From positions 105,323,285-105,387,284 of the forward strand of contig NC_134827.1 of the NCBI RefSeq assembly GCF_004210375.1: a DNA stretch of 64,000 nt, written 5' to 3'. The stretch's first letter is position 1, and each line of letters opens with the position of its first letter. Of this stretch, positions 23,346-33,965 are shown one piece after another. The translations under genes were made by a program, and so were the position numbers. The stretch comes from Tachypleus tridentatus (lineage: Eukaryota; Arthropoda; Merostomata; Xiphosura; Limulidae). The notes beneath the pieces were generated by a model. That model was not told where the DNA came from and did no database searches. It was given only the letters and a program-made list of their open reading frames with translations.

Positions 23346-25320
23346 CTACAGGTTTATAGCATGCAGATAATAACTAACTTGCTTCATTTGTAACATACTA
23401 ACGGTGTACTCAAGTTTTCATATTATTTTAAACTAATAACAAAGTATGAATGTCAGTTACTTTAGACTATAAGGATCCGTCTGGTCCTTTGTACCACTTT
23501 TATGAACAAAAGAAGCCCAAACTATACAACCTTTTGTATGATGAGGTACGGCGCGTAAACAAATGTTTGCTCTGTAGGAAGACAGTTTGGCTGTATTCAA
23601 TAAACATATTCACACTTTGGTTGAAGTTTGGAAATAATATACTGAATATAAACAAAGTCATCTGTATTGAAATAAATGCGGTTGATTCCCCTGTAGAATA
23701 ACCCACGTTTCGACTCACGGAGAAACCTGGTTTGGTCTCCCCTTGAGACACTGAATTAAAATATGCTCTTTCTCTCATTATTTTCAATAGAGACCTCCTT
23801 GGGGAAAAACCTAAACGCGTTTGCCGAAAAGTCTAAGGAAATTTCAATATTTGAAATATGGACAATACTCTTTATGTTCACTCTTTCATAATGTTTTGAC
23901 TTCGAATTGTAGAAGAAACTTTAAAGTTATGAAACAGCCTAAAATTGAAACATATTCCTGGTTGTTCAATATGTCAGGCAAGTATACAAGGATCAGGGCT
24001 AAAAATAAAACCCTGGAGGGAAGGGGTGGAACAGTCGATAAATAACTTTTTGGAGTGTTTCTCAAACATATCAGATTTCTGTAGACGTTTTTAAACACAG
24101 TCATGAAAAAAACACACACACACACAGAATAAAACCTGTCGAATTTCTTGTTTCGAAAGTCAAATAAATTGTATTTACTCTGTGCCGAATGGCGGGTTAT
24201 TCCAACACATTAGTATAAGTCGTTCTAAGGCATTTAAATCTCACCAGTTGCAGCTGGAAACAGAAATTATATTTATAACATACAGGGTGTTGTAGAAATT
24301 GTTGTTTTCTACAACGGTTGGGAGTGAGTTTATTAACGCAGGAGGACATATGATGTCATGCGTTTTTTACTCCATTGGATATATTATTTGTTCCCTTTAT
24401 ATTATAGCCTAGAAAATATACACAGAAACAGTTCTTCAATAAGTACTGCAATTTATTTTCTTTTCGACGAGTAATATTTATCTCCAAACAAAATAAATGT
24501 TACCCAAACATTCTACACAAAAACCAGTAACCGGTTTGAAAACTGGATGAATATTTTTTTTTAAAAATTGCCAAGCCTTACAGATGTTTTCACTTTTTCT
24601 TTCAGAGGGATATTAAACGTTATGATGCTGGTTTTCAAATTTCACTTGTGGGTCAAGTTGAATTGCATCATGGGAACTATATAGATGCAAAAAAAAAAAA
24701 GAAAGAAAATAAGGCGTGCAATTCATCTGTGCTTTTCTACTGAGAAACCGTTACATTGAAATAATAACAGGAGCGTAACAGTAAGTGACGCAATGCAACG
24801 CTATCTGGTTCTCCTAGTGTCATTATGTCTTATCTTGTGATTGGAAGTCACTGAAGGTTCTAGAATTAAGTTTACATTGATAAATATTTTTACGAAAAAA
24901 TAAGAAGTTCTGACATCTTTAATTACGAACTTTCATTAGTGCGTTAATGACGGAGGGAAGGCAGACTGACTTCAGCTCACTTCCACACACGCTAAAGAAC
25001 TGACAGTTACTCTTATAACGCCTCTGAAGTTTAAAGTGTAGCGAATGTTTTGTGGCATCGCAGGGATTGAAACTCGCATTTCTAGATACCAAATTCAGAG
25101 TTTTAACTGAAGGTCAACTTGTTTAAATGTAAAACTGTTACTATGAGATGGTAGTGTACGGCTAGCTTCGTAGCAATGTTTCTATCTCTCAGCTATTCCT
25201 ATACTTCTGAGATAATGGAGGTTAGACTTTACTGACCATCCACTTTATTACAGTCACCCACTTAGTATTAGGGGTGTTTCACATTCCTTGATAGTAGCGT
25301 GCATTAAGAAATGTTTATTT
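23345..25320. other. About 2 kb without a supported gene
   Basis: Holds frames of 74-95 codons on both strands (23450-23701, 23500-23787, 23821-24045, 23886-24125) with no recognised domain, a short hairpin at 24289-24316 (GTTGTAGAAA / TTTCTACAAC), a CA run at 24112-24126, an A-run at about 24690, and a possible old minus-strand family A relic near 24955-25035 (GGAGGGAAGGCAGACTGACT). Confidence 0.4.
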
Positions 25321-25324
25321 GTTT

Positions 25325-25435
25325 TTAAGCACAAAGCTGTACGATGGACTATCCATGTTGTGCCCACCATGAGTATCGAAACCCGGTTTTTAGTGGTGTG
25401 AGCCCTCAGAGTTAACGCTGGGTCATTGTAGGGGA
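25325..25435 (-). mobile_element. SINE family B
   Basis: Minus-strand copy: TTTTTAAGCACAAAGCTGTA tail, TGTGCCCACCATGAGTATCG, B box as AAACCCGGTTTTTAG, head with GTTAACGCTGGGTCATTG. Confidence 0.6.
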
Positions 25436-25734
25436 GGTCATTATCAAATGTGGCAGCTTATTATGTAATTAGTCTATACTACGTGAGTCCAGTGCTTACA
25501 TTCATTGCAAAGGAGCTCACAATGAACTGAAATCCGATGGTTGTATCTGCTTAAGAAGATGGCTGAAATCAATTTCGTGGCCCTCTGGTCACCTCTCGGT
25601 CAACATTAAAATAGTAGATTATACAGAATAGAAACAGCAATGACAACTGTGACATGTTGAACTTACCTCATGCCACGAAACTATTTCGCACACCATTACA
25701 TGACTTCCAGCAGCTGTTCTATTCATTAAGCTAA

Positions 25735-25835
25735 AACACAGAGCTACACAAAGCGCTATCAATGCTATGCTCACTGTGAGTTTTGAAACCAAATTTTTAG
25801 CGTTATAAGCCTTTAGACTCAACGACGAACCACTG
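25735..25835 (-). mobile_element. SINE family B, diverged
   Basis: ACACAGAGCTACACAAAGCG tail, TATGCTCACTGTGAGTTTTG, TTTTTAGCGTTATAAGCC and head CTCAACGACGAACCACTGG. The overlapping 113-codon minus-strand frame (25619-25960) is produced by this SINE plus flanks. Confidence 0.55.
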
Positions 25836-25896
25836 GAGACAGCCACACTCTCACAACACAAATAAGATCGAGCGATTCTCACGGAGACCCCTGTCG

Positions 25897-26010
25897 GACA
25901 ACGGCAGGTATATGGGCTTTCAACGCGAGAATCGAAGGTTCGATTCCCAGCGGTGGACACAACAGATAGTCTAACACAGCTATGTTCTTAAAGTAAACAA
26001 ACAAACAATG
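25897..26010 (+). mobile_element. SINE family C
   Basis: Head ACGGCAGGTATATGGGCTTT, B box GAAGGTTCGATTCCC, AGCGGTGGACACAACAGATA, tail TATGTTCTTAAAGTAAACAA with an AAAC run. Confidence 0.6.
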
Positions 26011-26489
26011 ACTGACATTGTTGTTTCCAAGCATTTGCACTGGGGTCGGTATAAAAAAAGAGAGAATTGCGACCAAAACCCCATGAATAACTTCGAGTTA
26101 TATGTTCTCTGTTGGGCATACCCCTGTGTATACTTCACGTAGTACAGTTGAAACCTCGTAAGCTTGCAATAGTGAAACTTCCTATTAAATCAATGTTTTA
26201 AATTATTTCTTTTGCGTTTTGAAAGGTATAAAAATTCAAACACTTTTATACTCTACAAACACTGCCATCTAGCGGACTGCAGAAAATACATGATAAATTT
26301 ATCAGAAATATTTTAAAAGGAGATGAAACAAAACCCATCATTAGAGCCCGTCGCTAAAATAAAATGGATATGGATAGATATGAAAACTGTGTGACAAGAC
26401 AGACATGTAATTAAATTTGTTGGTCTACTCTCGTATTATATTCTGTACCTTTAACTAGTGAATACCCTGAAAACAAGATTGTAATTAAA

Positions 26490-27204
26490 TGATTCATATG
26501 TGGACATTATTGGTCATAATGGACAATCTGGTTTATGAGGTTTATTTAAAGTGGTGTGCGTGAGTCGGTTTTACGTTGGTAGGAATAAAGTGTTTGTGAA
26601 ATTGTGTTGTTGTTTTTTCATTTTTAGTAGTAATTTGTTCAGTTGCATCTCGTGTGTCTTTGTTGGATTTGTGTGTATTGGTTTAAATTTGTTCGTGTCT
26701 GATAGGTTGTTCTTCATTTTTTTGGATGTATTCATTTGTGTTCATTATGACTATAGCGTTACCTTTATCTGCTTTTAGAATTTTTATGTTTTTGTCTTGT
26801 TTTAGGTTTTTAATGGAATTAATGTCTCTTTTTGTAAGGTTGTTTTTTAGTTTTCTGTTTTGTGAAATTATGTTGATGGTTTTGTGAGAAAATTCTTTGA
26901 AAAAATCGTTTAAGATGTTGTTTTTAGGTGTTTCTGGGAAATATAAGTTTTTAATTTTACCTGGGAAGTTTGGGTGTTGGATGTCAATAAAATTATCTAA
27001 GTTGTCTTCTTTCTGTTGGCTGTTTTTGGTTGTTTCCTTGTTTTTGTTTTCTGTAGAAAGTATCACAAGTCTTCTGGCTAGGTCTTCTAAGCATGTTTTG
27101 ATTTCTATGGTTGGAATGTACCTTGGTGCTAATTGCGAAGTTGAGTCCTTTGTTCAGTAGATGTATCTCGTCTGTGTTTAATTGTCGGTCGGATCTGTTA
27201 ATTT
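26490..27204 (-). pseudogene. PLE copy 2, RT N-terminal region
   Basis: On the minus strand, INRSDRQLNTDEIHLLNKGL, then LSTENKNKETTKN, NLYFPETPKNNILNDFF, ILKADKGNAIVIMNTNEYI, and sequence up to the part matching the TYESFNYNL segment of copy 1. Open over 26683-27066 in one frame and broken elsewhere. It stops before the RT catalytic motifs, so no activity is possible. Confidence 0.8.
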
Positions 27205-27492
27205 TAATAAATACACAAACATTATCCAAAATTTACAGAAAAACTACTTAAAGCCATGTTGAACACAAAATACAAAGAACTACATGACTTACAAAAACCA
27301 AAAAATGAACCTAGACCATTAACTGGCATGCTGCATTAAACCAGAGATTTACGGACTTATACAACGAAACATAAACCAAATCAACACTAAGAACGACAGA
27401 GACAAAAAGATCTGCCACAACAAAAAACTAGAAAAACTAAGATGCAAACAACAGAAAAGACACCAACACGACAAACCGTTGGCTAACCTCAT
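27205..27492 (+). pseudogene. PLE copy 2, inverted 5' coding segment
   Basis: Plus-strand sequence that lies upstream of the truncation point of copy 1. Its end (GCAAACAACAGAAAAGACAC, then CGACAAACCGTTGGCTAACC) matches 1400-1445. It reads as a lysine- and glutamine-rich N-terminal stretch with stops, so it is decayed. It is the only N-terminal coding sequence of this PLE in the window. Confidence 0.7.
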
Positions 27493-27592
27493 AATACCCT
27501 GAAAATATATAAAGACCGTATAAACTGGCTGTTAACAAATGATTTTTATTCTGCAGGTTAAACTCAAATCTCAACATTTCTATCAACCTTGG

Positions 27593-27830
27593 CCCGGCAT
27601 GGACAAGCGTGTTAAGGCGTTCGACTCGTACTCCGAGAGTCGCGGGTTCGAATCCCGGTCACACCAAACACGTTCGCCCTTTTAGCCGTGGGGGCGTTAT
27701 ATGTGACGGCCAATCCCACTATTCGTTGGAAAAGAGTAGCCTTCTAGTCTTACACTGCTAAAGTATGGACGGCTGCCGCAGATAGCCCACGAGTAGCTTT
27801 GTGTGAAATTAAAAAAATAACAAAAACAAA
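27593..27830 (+). mobile_element. SINE family A
   Basis: Head GGCCCGGCATGGACAAGCGT, anticodon loop CTCGTAC, B box GGGTTCGAATCCC. The body has a deletion after AAAAGAGTAGCC that removes the TTGGCGGTGGGTGGTGATG block. Tail GAGTAGCTTTGTGTGAAATT. Confidence 0.85.
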
Positions 27831-28055
27831 TCTTTCAACGTAGACACAATAGTTGGGTGCGACATCTCATGGGCAAATTATGTACTAAAGAACCACAACT
27901 ACAAACAAGATTTATAAAAAATGCAAAACGAAACTTTTCAAGCTTGCAAATTTGTTTCACTTTAAAAACTAAGATGAGATTTACTGTATGTATTGACAGT
28001 ACATTATAAAACATTTTATCGTATTAATTTGTATCTTTTTATGAAGTTATGAAAC

Positions 28056-28510
28056 ACTATCTTTCAATTCTTCTCGCACAGTCGCCGTGATGAAATAATA
28101 ATCAGTGATGACGAGAAACCCACTTGTTGAGAAAATTTATATGCAAAAACGGCTCGTTTGGGCTGAGAAAACACTTTTACATAGAAAAGCGAACAACGTT
28201 TCGACCTTCTTCGGTCATCGTCAGGTTCACAAAGAAAGAAGTAACTGACCGGAAGCTGACCACATGTTTGAAAGGGGTTGTGTAACTGTGTGTCGAAATG
28301 AATATACTCAAACATCTAATACCGCCCTCTACATTTCGACACACAGTTACACAACCCCTTTCAAACATGTGGTCAGCTTCCGGTCAGTTACCTCTTTCTT
28401 TGTTCGCTTTTCTATGTAAAAGTGTTTTCTCAGCCCAAACGAGCCGTTTTTGCATATAAATTTTCTCAATAAGTGGGTTTCTCGTCATCACTGATTACTA
28501 TCTTTCAATT
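28056..28510. mobile_element. PLE copy 3: head-to-head pLTR palindrome with 14-bp TSD
   Basis: ACTATCTTTCAATT at 28056-28069 and 28497-28510 flanks the insertion. Inside, two pLTR copies face each other: left arm about 28100-28300 (minus), right arm 28332-28496 (plus), with a 31-base single-copy loop (28301-28331) that is part of the pLTR 5' side. There is no coding sequence. The arms are nearly identical except that the right lacks 36 bases containing the ribozyme core. About 30 bases (28070-28099) beyond the left arm are unassigned. Confidence 0.88.
28189..28230 (-). ncRNA. Candidate hammerhead ribozyme in PLE copy 3
   Basis: The minus strand carries the same 42 bases as 3606-3647: stem I GTGAAC/GTTCGC, CTGACGA, stem II GACC/GGTC, GAAA, and ACGT before the cleavage site. 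All core residues are present, with the same extra T before stem II. Confidence 0.65.
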
Positions 28511-28940
28511 ATATTTTTTGAAATTTATGTGTAACAAATATCCTCTTATTTTAGTATTACACTTTCTACTATTTGGGCTAACCTATTTATCTACTTACAT
28601 TTATATATATAATATAAATAGAGAGACAGAGAGTCGTCTCCCTGTGAGGAAATGGCTTAACAAATTTTACAAAAAATATTAAAGAACTCTGGAAGCTCAC
28701 TAAAGGAACTCAGGTTGGTCCTAAACAGAAGTTAAAGTTTAAACTGGCGAAGGGCGTTTAACGAATACAACTTAAAATAAAATGAGGTTAACAGTTAACA
28801 TTGTATTTAATAGCTGTTAAATTCGTGATTATATGGTTTCAATTTTTTATCGCATGAAAAAAGCATCAGATGTCGCTTTGCATGACCAAAGAAACTGAAA
28901 TGGTTAAAATAGCGTTTTACACTCCATTTCAAAAGTTTGT
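28511..28940. other. No recognisable feature
   Basis: AT-rich with a TATATATAATATAAATAG run near 28600; short frames only. Confidence 0.45.
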
Positions 28941-28944
28941 TGTT

Positions 28945-29015
28945 AATCGCAAAGCTACACAATGTCTGTCTGGTTTGTGCCCGTCGAAAGGATCGAACCC
29001 TAAACATTACGTTTT
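28945..29015 (-). mobile_element. SINE family B fragment
   Basis: AATCGCAAAGCTACACAATG, TTTGTGCCCGTCGAAAGGAT and CGAACCCTAAACATTACG. The overlapping 76-codon frame is a by-product. Confidence 0.45.
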
Positions 29016-29284
29016 CCGCTGAAACAGTTCTGTTCATACTGTTTCATAAAACGTTAATCAGTATGACCTACCTATTAGCAATATGCTGTAAATGAAAGAC
29101 TAAATAGAGCCATGAAGATGACCAGGAATTGGATCAACTGATACAGTCGGTTAACATATACGATCAGTTGGACACCCATAACTGGTACTGGTGTTCACAA
29201 ACCGAATGACGCTTGATGTGGCACGTGAGGTAGGTTTAAGATCCTTAAGATTCAGTGTTTTTTTTTTTTTTTTTACGTTTTGAG

Positions 29285-29538
29285 CAAACGTACACGAGGG
29301 CTATCTGCGCTAGCCGTCCCTAATTTAGCAGTGTAAGACTAGAGGGAAGGCAGCTAGTCATCACCACCCACAGCTAATTCTTGAGAAACTTTTTTACCAA
29401 CGAATAATGGGATTGACCGTAACATAATAATGTCTTCAACAGTTGGGATGGAGAGCATGTTTGGTGTGACAGATATTCGAACCCGCGGCCCTCAGATTAC
29501 AAGTCTAGCACCCTAACCACTTGGCTATGCCAAGCCCT
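29285..29538 (-). mobile_element. SINE family A, full length
   Basis: Minus-strand copy from the tail (GCAAACGTACACGAGGGCTA) to the head (ACCACTTGGCTATGCCAAGC), preceded by a 16-T run that corresponds to a poly-A end. Anticodon loop on the minus strand CTTGTAA. Confidence 0.85.
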
Positions 29539-29559
29539 GGTTCAACCATAACACCTCTA

Positions 29560-29960
29560 ATCTAGAGCTGCTGACTAGGAAAAGTGGACATAGCTAGTAG
29601 CACCCACTGTCTAGGTGGCGACATATTACCACTGGAACCTTGAACTCTTCCCTTTGTATTCCGGCATGTTAAACGCTAGGCCATGTCTGACCTGGAAGGA
29701 AAAGCGGCATACTTGTCGATTTCAGTTATAAAAAGGTTTTTGTTGAATTTCACGCAGAACTACTCGAGGATTAACTGGTTTTGTCGTCTCTAGTGTTGAA
29801 GTGAAGAAAGCTGGTCAGCGCCATCTATCACCAACTCAGGGACTACTGCAGTCAAATATTTCAGTTTGACTACCAAACATATAATACACCTATGACCACC
29901 AAAGTGGGTGCGAATCACTGAATCTCAGAGAGAGACAGAAATACGTGAGGCCCGAGGACT
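29560..29960 (-). mobile_element. Old diverged family A SINE relics
   Basis: 29735-29925 keeps a recognisable order on the minus strand: TTGAATTTCACGCAGAACTA, AGCTGGTCAGCGCCATCTAT, CACCAACTCAGGGACTAC, CCAAACATATAATACACC. A weaker piece around 29560-29690 (GACTAGGAAAAGTGGACATA) resembles the same body. Confidence 0.5.
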
Positions 29961-30305
29961 ATAAAACTGATCCTTAAGGTTCGTGGCTCGAGACTTACAA
30001 ATTATTTATCTCTTTCTGAATCTTATAAAATTTTTTTTTTCTCTTCACGTTATTCAAGACAGATGTTTCAATATGTACTGCACTCATTGGTTTACTACGT
30101 AGCCTTACAAACAATCACCACTTGAACGTATTACCCCAGGACAAAGTTGATATAAATTTTCAAGTTTCATTTTTCATAAATTTTGCCACTAAGAAATGTA
30201 TTTCTTTTTTTAAACTTCAGTAATAATATTTACGATCAAGTTGGTGGAACAGCCATAAAACCAAGAATAGCTCAATTTCTACCAACTTAGTTATTTACTA
30301 GCTTG

Positions 30306-30580
30306 CAGACCGGCATGGTCAGGAGGTTAAGGCGTGCGACTCGTAATCTGAGGGTCGTGGATTTGAATCCCTCTCACACCAAACATGCTCGCCCTTTCAG
30401 CCGTGGGGGCGTTATAATGTTATGGTCAATCTCACTGTTCGTCGGTAAAAGAGTAGCCCAAGAGTTGGCGGTGGGTACTGACGATTAGCTGCCTTCCATC
30501 TAGGCTTACACGGCTAAATTAGGGACGGCTAGCGCAGATAGCTCTCGTGTAGCTTTGCGCGCAATTAAAAAAACAAAACA
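30306..30580 (+). mobile_element. SINE family A, full length
   Basis: Head ACCGGCATGGTCAGGAGGTT, anticodon loop CTCGTAA, B box TGGATTTGAATCCC, body intact to TGTAGCTTTGCGCGCAATTA. TACCAACTT occurs at 30279-30287 and just after the element; it stands about 20 bases from the 5' end, so it is only a possible TSD. Confidence 0.85.
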
Positions 30581-31568
30581 CATTACCAACTTGAAGAACA
30601 ATGGTTATAAGCGCCATCTATTGGTACATTCCCCTTAAAAATATATATTTACATGATGATATTTTAATTGTTTTATAAATGGTATAATTAACAAATATCA
30701 TTAACACTCATTCAGATAAGCAAGAAACAAGTAAAATTTAATGTTATTTTACCCAAACAAATATCTCTTACATGATCACATGCGAGTACAAATATAATAA
30801 AAACGAAAACAAAACCAGTCACCAAAGCCTTTTCGTGGAAACTCTGCAAAATAATTTAGGGATAATTTTTTAAATCCGACAAAAGAACATACATTACATT
30901 CAAGTAAAAGGCAGTTTCATATTTAATTCACATCAATTTCAATGTGTTACAGTTCATTCTAGATGTATTAGTTCAGCCACCAGATGGCGTAAAAACACAC
31001 ATATAGTGACCTACAAAATTAGTGGCGAATAATAAATGAAGGTATTCACGCTCACGCGCTCGTCAGACAAAATATATTTTTAAAATTCTCGCTACAGGCC
31101 TCGACGAGTCGTTTACGAATGAAACATAATTTCATGTTTACTGTCAGCGCATAACGAGTTGGGTTAAGCAAGAAGGTCATCACGAAGTATAAAGGAATTA
31201 GGGATCACACATGTTGTTTAATAACGGTTCACCACAAACTAGTGACACATAACACAAACATATATTACGTATGAAAAGAGGGTATTCTTAATCAAGTTTC
31301 TACATCTAAAAACCGGTTTAAATGGACAGCTAAATACGTTTATTACTAGTACACATATTTTGCCCTATACACTTAATCCAAATACGAATAACTAGAGAAT
31401 ATACATGTTATGACTTAAAAATCTGAAGTCATAGTCGATCAGTGTGTGTGTCTATGTACTAAAGTACATAATAAGTTTACACAACTCAATATTATTAAAC
31501 AGGTGACATTAAATACCCGAATGAAGATTACAATAATCGAATGGAAATTCTTAACTTTTAGTTTTAAC
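30581..31568. other. About 1 kb without recognised features
   Basis: AT-rich; contains GCGCCATCTATTGG (30611) and CCAGATGGCG (30979), short motifs that recur in the window. No ORF of note. Confidence 0.45.
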
Positions 31569-31571
31569 AGC

Positions 31572-33075
31572 CCTGCTTTGTTTACAGTGTATTCTATATC
31601 ATGGTTGTAACAGTCCTACATTGTTTACAGTGTATTCTATATCATGGTTGTAACAGTCCTACTTTGTTTTACAGTGTATTCTGTATCATGGTTGTAACAG
31701 TCCTACTTTGTTTACAGTGTATTTTGTATCATGGTTGTAACAGTCCTGCTTTGTTTACAGTATCTTCCTTATCATGGTTGTAACAGTCCTGCTTTGTTTA
31801 CAGTGTATTCTATATCATGGTTGTAACAGTCCTACTTTGTTTTACAGTGTATTCTGTATCATGGTTGTAACAGTCCTACTTTGTTTTACAGTGTATTCTG
31901 TATCATGGTTGTAACAGTCCTGCTTTGTTTACAGTGTATTCTATATCATGGTTGTAACAGTCCTACTTTGTTTACAGTGTATTCTGTATCACGGCTGTAA
32001 CAGTCCTACTTTGTTTAGTGTCTTCCTTATCATGATTGTAACAGTCCTACTTTGTTTACAGTATCTTCCTTATCATGGTTGTAACAGTCCTACTTTGTTT
32101 ACAGTATCTTCCTTATCATGGTTGTAACAGTCCTGCTTTGTTTACAGTGTATTCTGTATCATGGTTGTAACAGTCCTACTTTGTTTACAGTGTATTCTGT
32201 ATCATGGCTGTAACAGTCCTCCTTTGTTTACAGTGTATTCTGTATCATGACTGTAACAGTCCTACTTTGTTTACAGTGTATTCTGTATAACGGCTGTAAC
32301 AGTCCTACTTTGTTTACAGTCTTCTTTATCATGGCTGATACAGTCATACTTTGTTTGGTCTTCTTTATCAAGACTGTAAGAGTTCTACTTTGTTTACAGT
32401 GTATTCTGTATCATGATTGTAACGTCCTACTTTGTTTACAGTGTATTCTGTATCATGGCTGTAACAGTCCTACTTTGTTTACAGTCTTCTTTATCATGGC
32501 TGATACAGTCATACTTTGTTTGGTCTTCTTTATCAAGACTGTAAGAGTTCTACTTTGTTTACAGTGTATTCTTTATCAAGACTGTAACAGTTCTACTTTG
32601 TTTACAGTGTATTCTGTATCATGGCTGTAACAGTCCTACTTTGTTTACAGTCTTCTTTATCATGGCTGATACAGTCATACTTTGTTTGGTCTTCTTTATC
32701 AAGACTGTAAGAGTTCTACTTTGTTTACAGTGTATTCTGTATCATGATTGTAACGTCCTACTTTGTTTACAGTGTATTCTGTATCATGGCTGTAACAGTC
32801 CTACTTTGTTTACAGTCTTCTTTATCATGGCTGATACAGTCATACTTTGTTTGGTCTTCTTTATCAAGACTGTAATAGTTCTACTTTGTTTACAGTGTCC
32901 TCTGTATCATGGCTGTAACTGTCCTTTGTTTACAGCGTCTTCTTTATGAAGACTTTAACAGTCATACATTGTTTACAGTGTCTTCCTTATCAAGACTGTA
33001 ACAGTCCTACTTTGTTTACAGTGTCCTTTGTGTCATGGTTGAAACAGTCCTACTTTGTTTACAGTATCTTCTATT
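31572..33075. repeat. 1.5-kb array of about 42-43-bp units with a four-unit higher-order repeat
   Basis: Units contain GTAACAGTCCTACTTTGTTT then ACAGTGTATTCTGTATCATG. From 32295 a four-monomer block with a shortened unit (GTCTTCTTTATCATGGCTGA then TACAGTCATACTTTGTTTGG) repeats at 32295, 32460, 32626 and 32791, about 165 bases apart. The block length, a multiple of 3 at 165, gives repetitive plus-strand frames (32247-32630, 32641-32949) that are not genes. Confidence 0.93.
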
Positions 33076-33845
33076 TCCTGACCACTTGTGTGTAAGCATA
33101 TAATAATTAAATATATATGTGATAGTTCTGGGAATAGCAACATTGTGTTTGTCGTCGTAAACTAACTGAAGAGATAGGTTTTCCACAACTGTTACACAAA
33201 TACTCCTTGAGAACTGTCTAATACAATAATTACTTCTTGAATTATAATTCCGATCTTACAAAATAAGGACTAAAGCAGCTTAAGATATAGGTAACTTAGA
33301 TACATATTATACATACTTACTGTGTGCTTTTCTTCGATCCGATATCCTAGCTTCAATATATGTTTTATACTTACCTAAATTAGGTGGAGATATAAAGGAT
33401 CCCACGACCGATGGCTAACAACGCTTATGATTTACACTATTTTATCTTACCTTTTTAGTTTTATGTTGTATAAAATACAAAGTGTTACTTTACATTACAT
33501 TTAGTTTTCCTTGTAACTTATCGGTTTAATCTGTTACTAAGTGTATTTTATTATATTCTTTAGAATGCGTGTGTTCTCTATCACAGAAAGCTACTGTCTC
33601 TCGTGAGTCGTAAGCCTAAAAATCGATAAGCCTAACAGCTTAACTAACTGAAGACTAGTGCCATCTGTAAACTGTTACTGTAACTATATTTAGTAAGCGA
33701 GATTTCATGACAATTTAGAAGTTTCAGAATAAGTTAGTTTTCTTCAACCACCCGCCTTCCATAATTGAAAATTAGCAAGAATCGTTCGGTGCTTACCCGG
33801 TTAATATTATTTAATTATATTAAATTAATAAAGACAATAGATATC
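33076..33845. other. No recognisable feature
   Basis: AT-rich; GTGCCATCTGTAAAC at about 33658. Nothing else recognised. Confidence 0.45.
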
Positions 33846-33849
33846 GAAA

Positions 33850-33965
33850 TATTTAGTTGTTTGAAGTTAAGAACAAAGCTACACAATAGATTATTTTGCT
33901 CTGCGAAACACAAGTCTGGAAATCCGATTTCTGGCGTTGTAAGTCCGAAGGGACACGGCTGTATC
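33850..33965 (-). mobile_element. SINE family B, diverged
   Basis: GAAGTTAAGAACAAAGCTAC tail, TTTTGCTCTGCGAAACACAA, CCGATTTCTGGCGTTGTAAG. The 74-codon plus frame here is a by-product. Confidence 0.5.

Larger units (their letters stand above)
26461..27505 (-). mobile_element. PLE copy 2: 3'-truncated body with inverted 5' segment, 13-bp TSD
   Basis: AATACCCTGAAAA at 26461-26473 and 27493-27505 flanks the insertion. From 26474 to about 27204 the element lies on the minus strand, matching copy 1 from about 2195 back to 1449. From about 27205 to 27495 it lies on the plus strand, with element sequence upstream of and ending at the position matching 1451 in copy 1. The two pieces are therefore adjacent in the source element (three shared bases, AAT) but joined head to head. 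That is the layout expected of twin priming. Confidence 0.85.

Noticed and set aside
25619..25960. 113-codon minus-strand ORF as a gene
   Set aside because: Most of it is covered by family B and C SINE sequence.
28100..28125. Second hammerhead core from TGATGACGAGAAAC at the pLTR end
   Set aside because: It resembles CUGAUGA plus GAAAC by eye, but the first C is absent and there is no room for stem II.
30277..30600. TACCAACTT as the TSD of the SINE at 30306
   Set aside because: The left copy lies about 20 bases away from the recognisable SINE start, so the pairing is not convincing.
32247..32949. Cysteine-rich repetitive plus-strand ORFs as a gene
   Set aside because: They follow the 43-bp / 165-bp tandem repeat and have no start context or domain.
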